DNA from: CAYGXH01 sp964354485
Lineage (GTDB): Bacteria > Bacteroidota > Ignavibacteria > UBA10030 > SZUA-254
Reading direction: 5' to 3'
Length of the DNA: 14,903 nt
Assembly (NCBI GenBank): GCA_964354485.1
Contig: CAYGZY010000149.1
Span: 1-14,903, forward strand
Under the pieces are notes generated by a model. That model did not search any database and had not been told where the DNA came from. It saw nothing but the letters and a program-made list of their open reading frames with translations. Position numbers and translations under genes: made by a program. Of the stretch, positions 14,123 to 14,903 are shown in pieces (positions within the stretch are counted from its first letter, which is position 1; the number at the start of each line of letters is the position of its first letter).

Positions 14123-14371
14123 TAACAGTACACCGTCAATATCTTCTTTTTGGGAGTTGGTCCGGCACAAATTAATGCCGGATTGAATGGCCTTCATAAT
14201 ACCGCTGATGAACTGCAGAAGTACTTATCAGAGTAAAAACGCCGGAAATCAGTTGACGCTTGCTTTGCAACAGCTTGGAAGCGATTTGTAGTTTGTAAGT
14301 CCGAATATTCGGCGTACACCCTGCCCGACGGTTGAGTCGGGTCTTAATTAATTTACGAAAGGACGTGTTCT
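14123..14371 (+). promoter_or_regulatory. Structured 5' leader of the cold-shock gene
   Basis: If the upstream promoter is used, the leader contains three clean stem-loops: TCCGGCA/TGCCGGA (14161-14182, 7 bp, 8-nt loop), the palindrome CCGAATATTCGG (14301-14312) and CCCGAC/GTCGGG (14324-14341, 6 bp, 6-nt loop). AT-rich sequence and the AAAGGA ribosome site follow the last. In E. coli the cspA leader folds differently at low temperature and controls translation; a similar role here is inference. Confidence 0.45.
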
Positions 14372-14572
14372 ATGGAAAAAGGAACAGTCAAATGGTTCAA
14401 CTCTGCAAAGGGTTATGGTTTCATCAAGCGCGATGAGGGTGAAGATGTATTTGTTCACTTTAAATCTATCGTCGGTGATGGATATAAAAATCTAAACGAA
14501 GGAGATACGGTGCGGTTCGAGGTCGAAAAAGGTAGTAAAGGACTGCAGGCGGCAAGAGTCTCGGTCGATTAA
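14372..14572 (+). CDS. cspA: Cold-shock domain protein (CspA family)
   Basis: A 66-residue cold-shock domain, the full usual length. RNP1 is KGYGFI (13-18) and RNP2 is VFVHF (26-30), with the opening MEKGTVKWFN and the ending GLQAARVSV typical of the family. It binds single-stranded RNA and DNA and acts as an RNA chaperone, melting structures that form in the cold. The ATG follows AAAGGA at good spacing. It is a single-gene unit with a long leader and a strong terminator. Whether it is cold-induced or a constitutive family member cannot be told from the protein; the long leader favours post-transcriptional control. The symbol is used in the family sense only. Confidence 0.95.
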   Translation: MEKGTVKWFNSAKGYGFIKRDEGEDVFVHFKSIVGDGYKNLNEGDTVRFEVEKGSKGLQAARVSVD

Positions 14573-14903
14573 CCGAAGACGCTCATCTGCTATGGTACAT
14601 CACAAAACCCTGCTCACGGAGCGGGGTTTTGTGTTTATGGGTTGTTTTAATGCAGCCATGACTCCTCATTCATAGCATATGATCTGTAATAGACACACCG
14701 AGATTATGAAAAATGGTGTGAATAAATGCTCCGTACCGCCTCAGTCTGCTATTCTAAGTATGAATACCGGATTTCATACGTTTATAAACTTAATCAACAT
14801 TATTTGGTGTAATTCGCCATCGAAAATATTGCCCCGCAGTGGGAATTAGGATACAGGTGAAATTTATCGTATATTAATAATGTGATTCTCTACTTACCGG
14901 ATG
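14573..14903. other. 331-bp window end without a gene
   Basis: After the terminator no credible ORF is present. Near the edge, TATATT at 14870-14875 within TCGTATATT repeats the -10 context of the Hc1 promoter (8499-8506), but its -35 (TTAGGA at 14846-14851) is poor. It may be the promoter of a plus-strand gene lying beyond the window. Confidence 0.4.
14601..14633 (+). terminator. Strong intrinsic terminator after the cold-shock gene
   Basis: CACAAAACCCTGCTC (14601-14615) pairs over 15 bp, with one G-U, with GAGCGGGGTTTTGTG (14619-14633) around a 3-nt loop. It is followed by TTTA, and a T-run lies in the descending arm. It begins 29 nt after the stop codon. Confidence 0.9.

Larger units (their letters stand above)
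13645..14371. other. 727-bp divergent intergenic region between RRM and cold-shock genes
   Basis: The left half (about 13700-14080) shows no gene, repeat or RNA that I can identify. The right half holds a strong candidate promoter at 14088-14116 and a hairpin-rich stretch (14161-14341) that reads as the leader of the cold-shock gene. A 68-codon minus-strand ORF at 13991-14197 runs through this promoter and the first hairpin and looks accidental. Confidence 0.6.

Noticed and set aside
13991..14197. 68-codon minus-strand ORF in the RRM-csp intergenic region
   Set aside because: No recognisable domain or ribosome site. It crosses a candidate promoter and a perfect hairpin, and its composition looks like translated AT-rich non-coding DNA.

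Overview
The window is a 14.9-kb piece of a bacterial chromosome of moderate GC with about fifteen protein genes on both strands. I see no rRNA, tRNA, CRISPR array, integrase or insertion sequence. The gene content points to the Bacteroidota/Chlorobiota/Ignavibacteriota side of the FCB group: a short Hc1-type histone-like protein, paired DUF1573 proteins, an ECF sigma/anti-sigma/DUF4097 operon, a small RRM protein, and several starts with weak or absent Shine-Dalgarno sequences. This placement is an inference from gene families. No marker gene is present to settle it.

Layout. 1-608 (+): the 3' end of cstA (carbon-starvation/peptide transporter). 630-3111 (-): a SAM methyltransferase, a small five-cysteine protein, and an exported C1-family cysteine peptidase. 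3479-5912 (-): a compact operon of ECF sigma factor, single-pass membrane protein (probable anti-sigma) and exported DUF4097 repeat protein. Both junctions are ATGA overlaps, and a good ECF-type promoter (TGTAACA, 16 nt, CGTCTAA) lies just before the sigma gene, so the operon looks autoregulated. 6116-7488 (-): two tandem, diverged DUF1573 exported proteins, transcribed divergently from a FabG-like short-chain dehydrogenase at 7645-8403 (+). 8641-8850 (+): the histone H1-like protein with its own promoter and a strong terminator. 8930-10114 (+): an exported renal-dipeptidase-type (M19) metallopeptidase.

The right part is dominated by RNA-handling genes: a DEAD-box helicase (10434-11630, -), an RRM RNA-binding protein (13390-13644, -) and a cold-shock protein (14372-14572, +) with a long, structured untranslated leader and a strong terminator. 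A B12-binding radical SAM enzyme (11799-13283, -) lies between the helicase and the RRM gene. Together the helicase, RRM and Csp genes suggest a locus for RNA remodelling at low temperature or under stress. They lie on both strands with separate promoters and are not one operon.

The most distinctive items are the ECF operon with its promoter, an apparent anti-sigma without the usual zinc motif, and a DUF4097 protein built from a clear 36-residue repeat. Others are the long structured cspA leader, a large unexplained inverted repeat at 3351-3410, and the small Cys-rich protein. I found no defence island, mobile element or clearly new multi-gene system.
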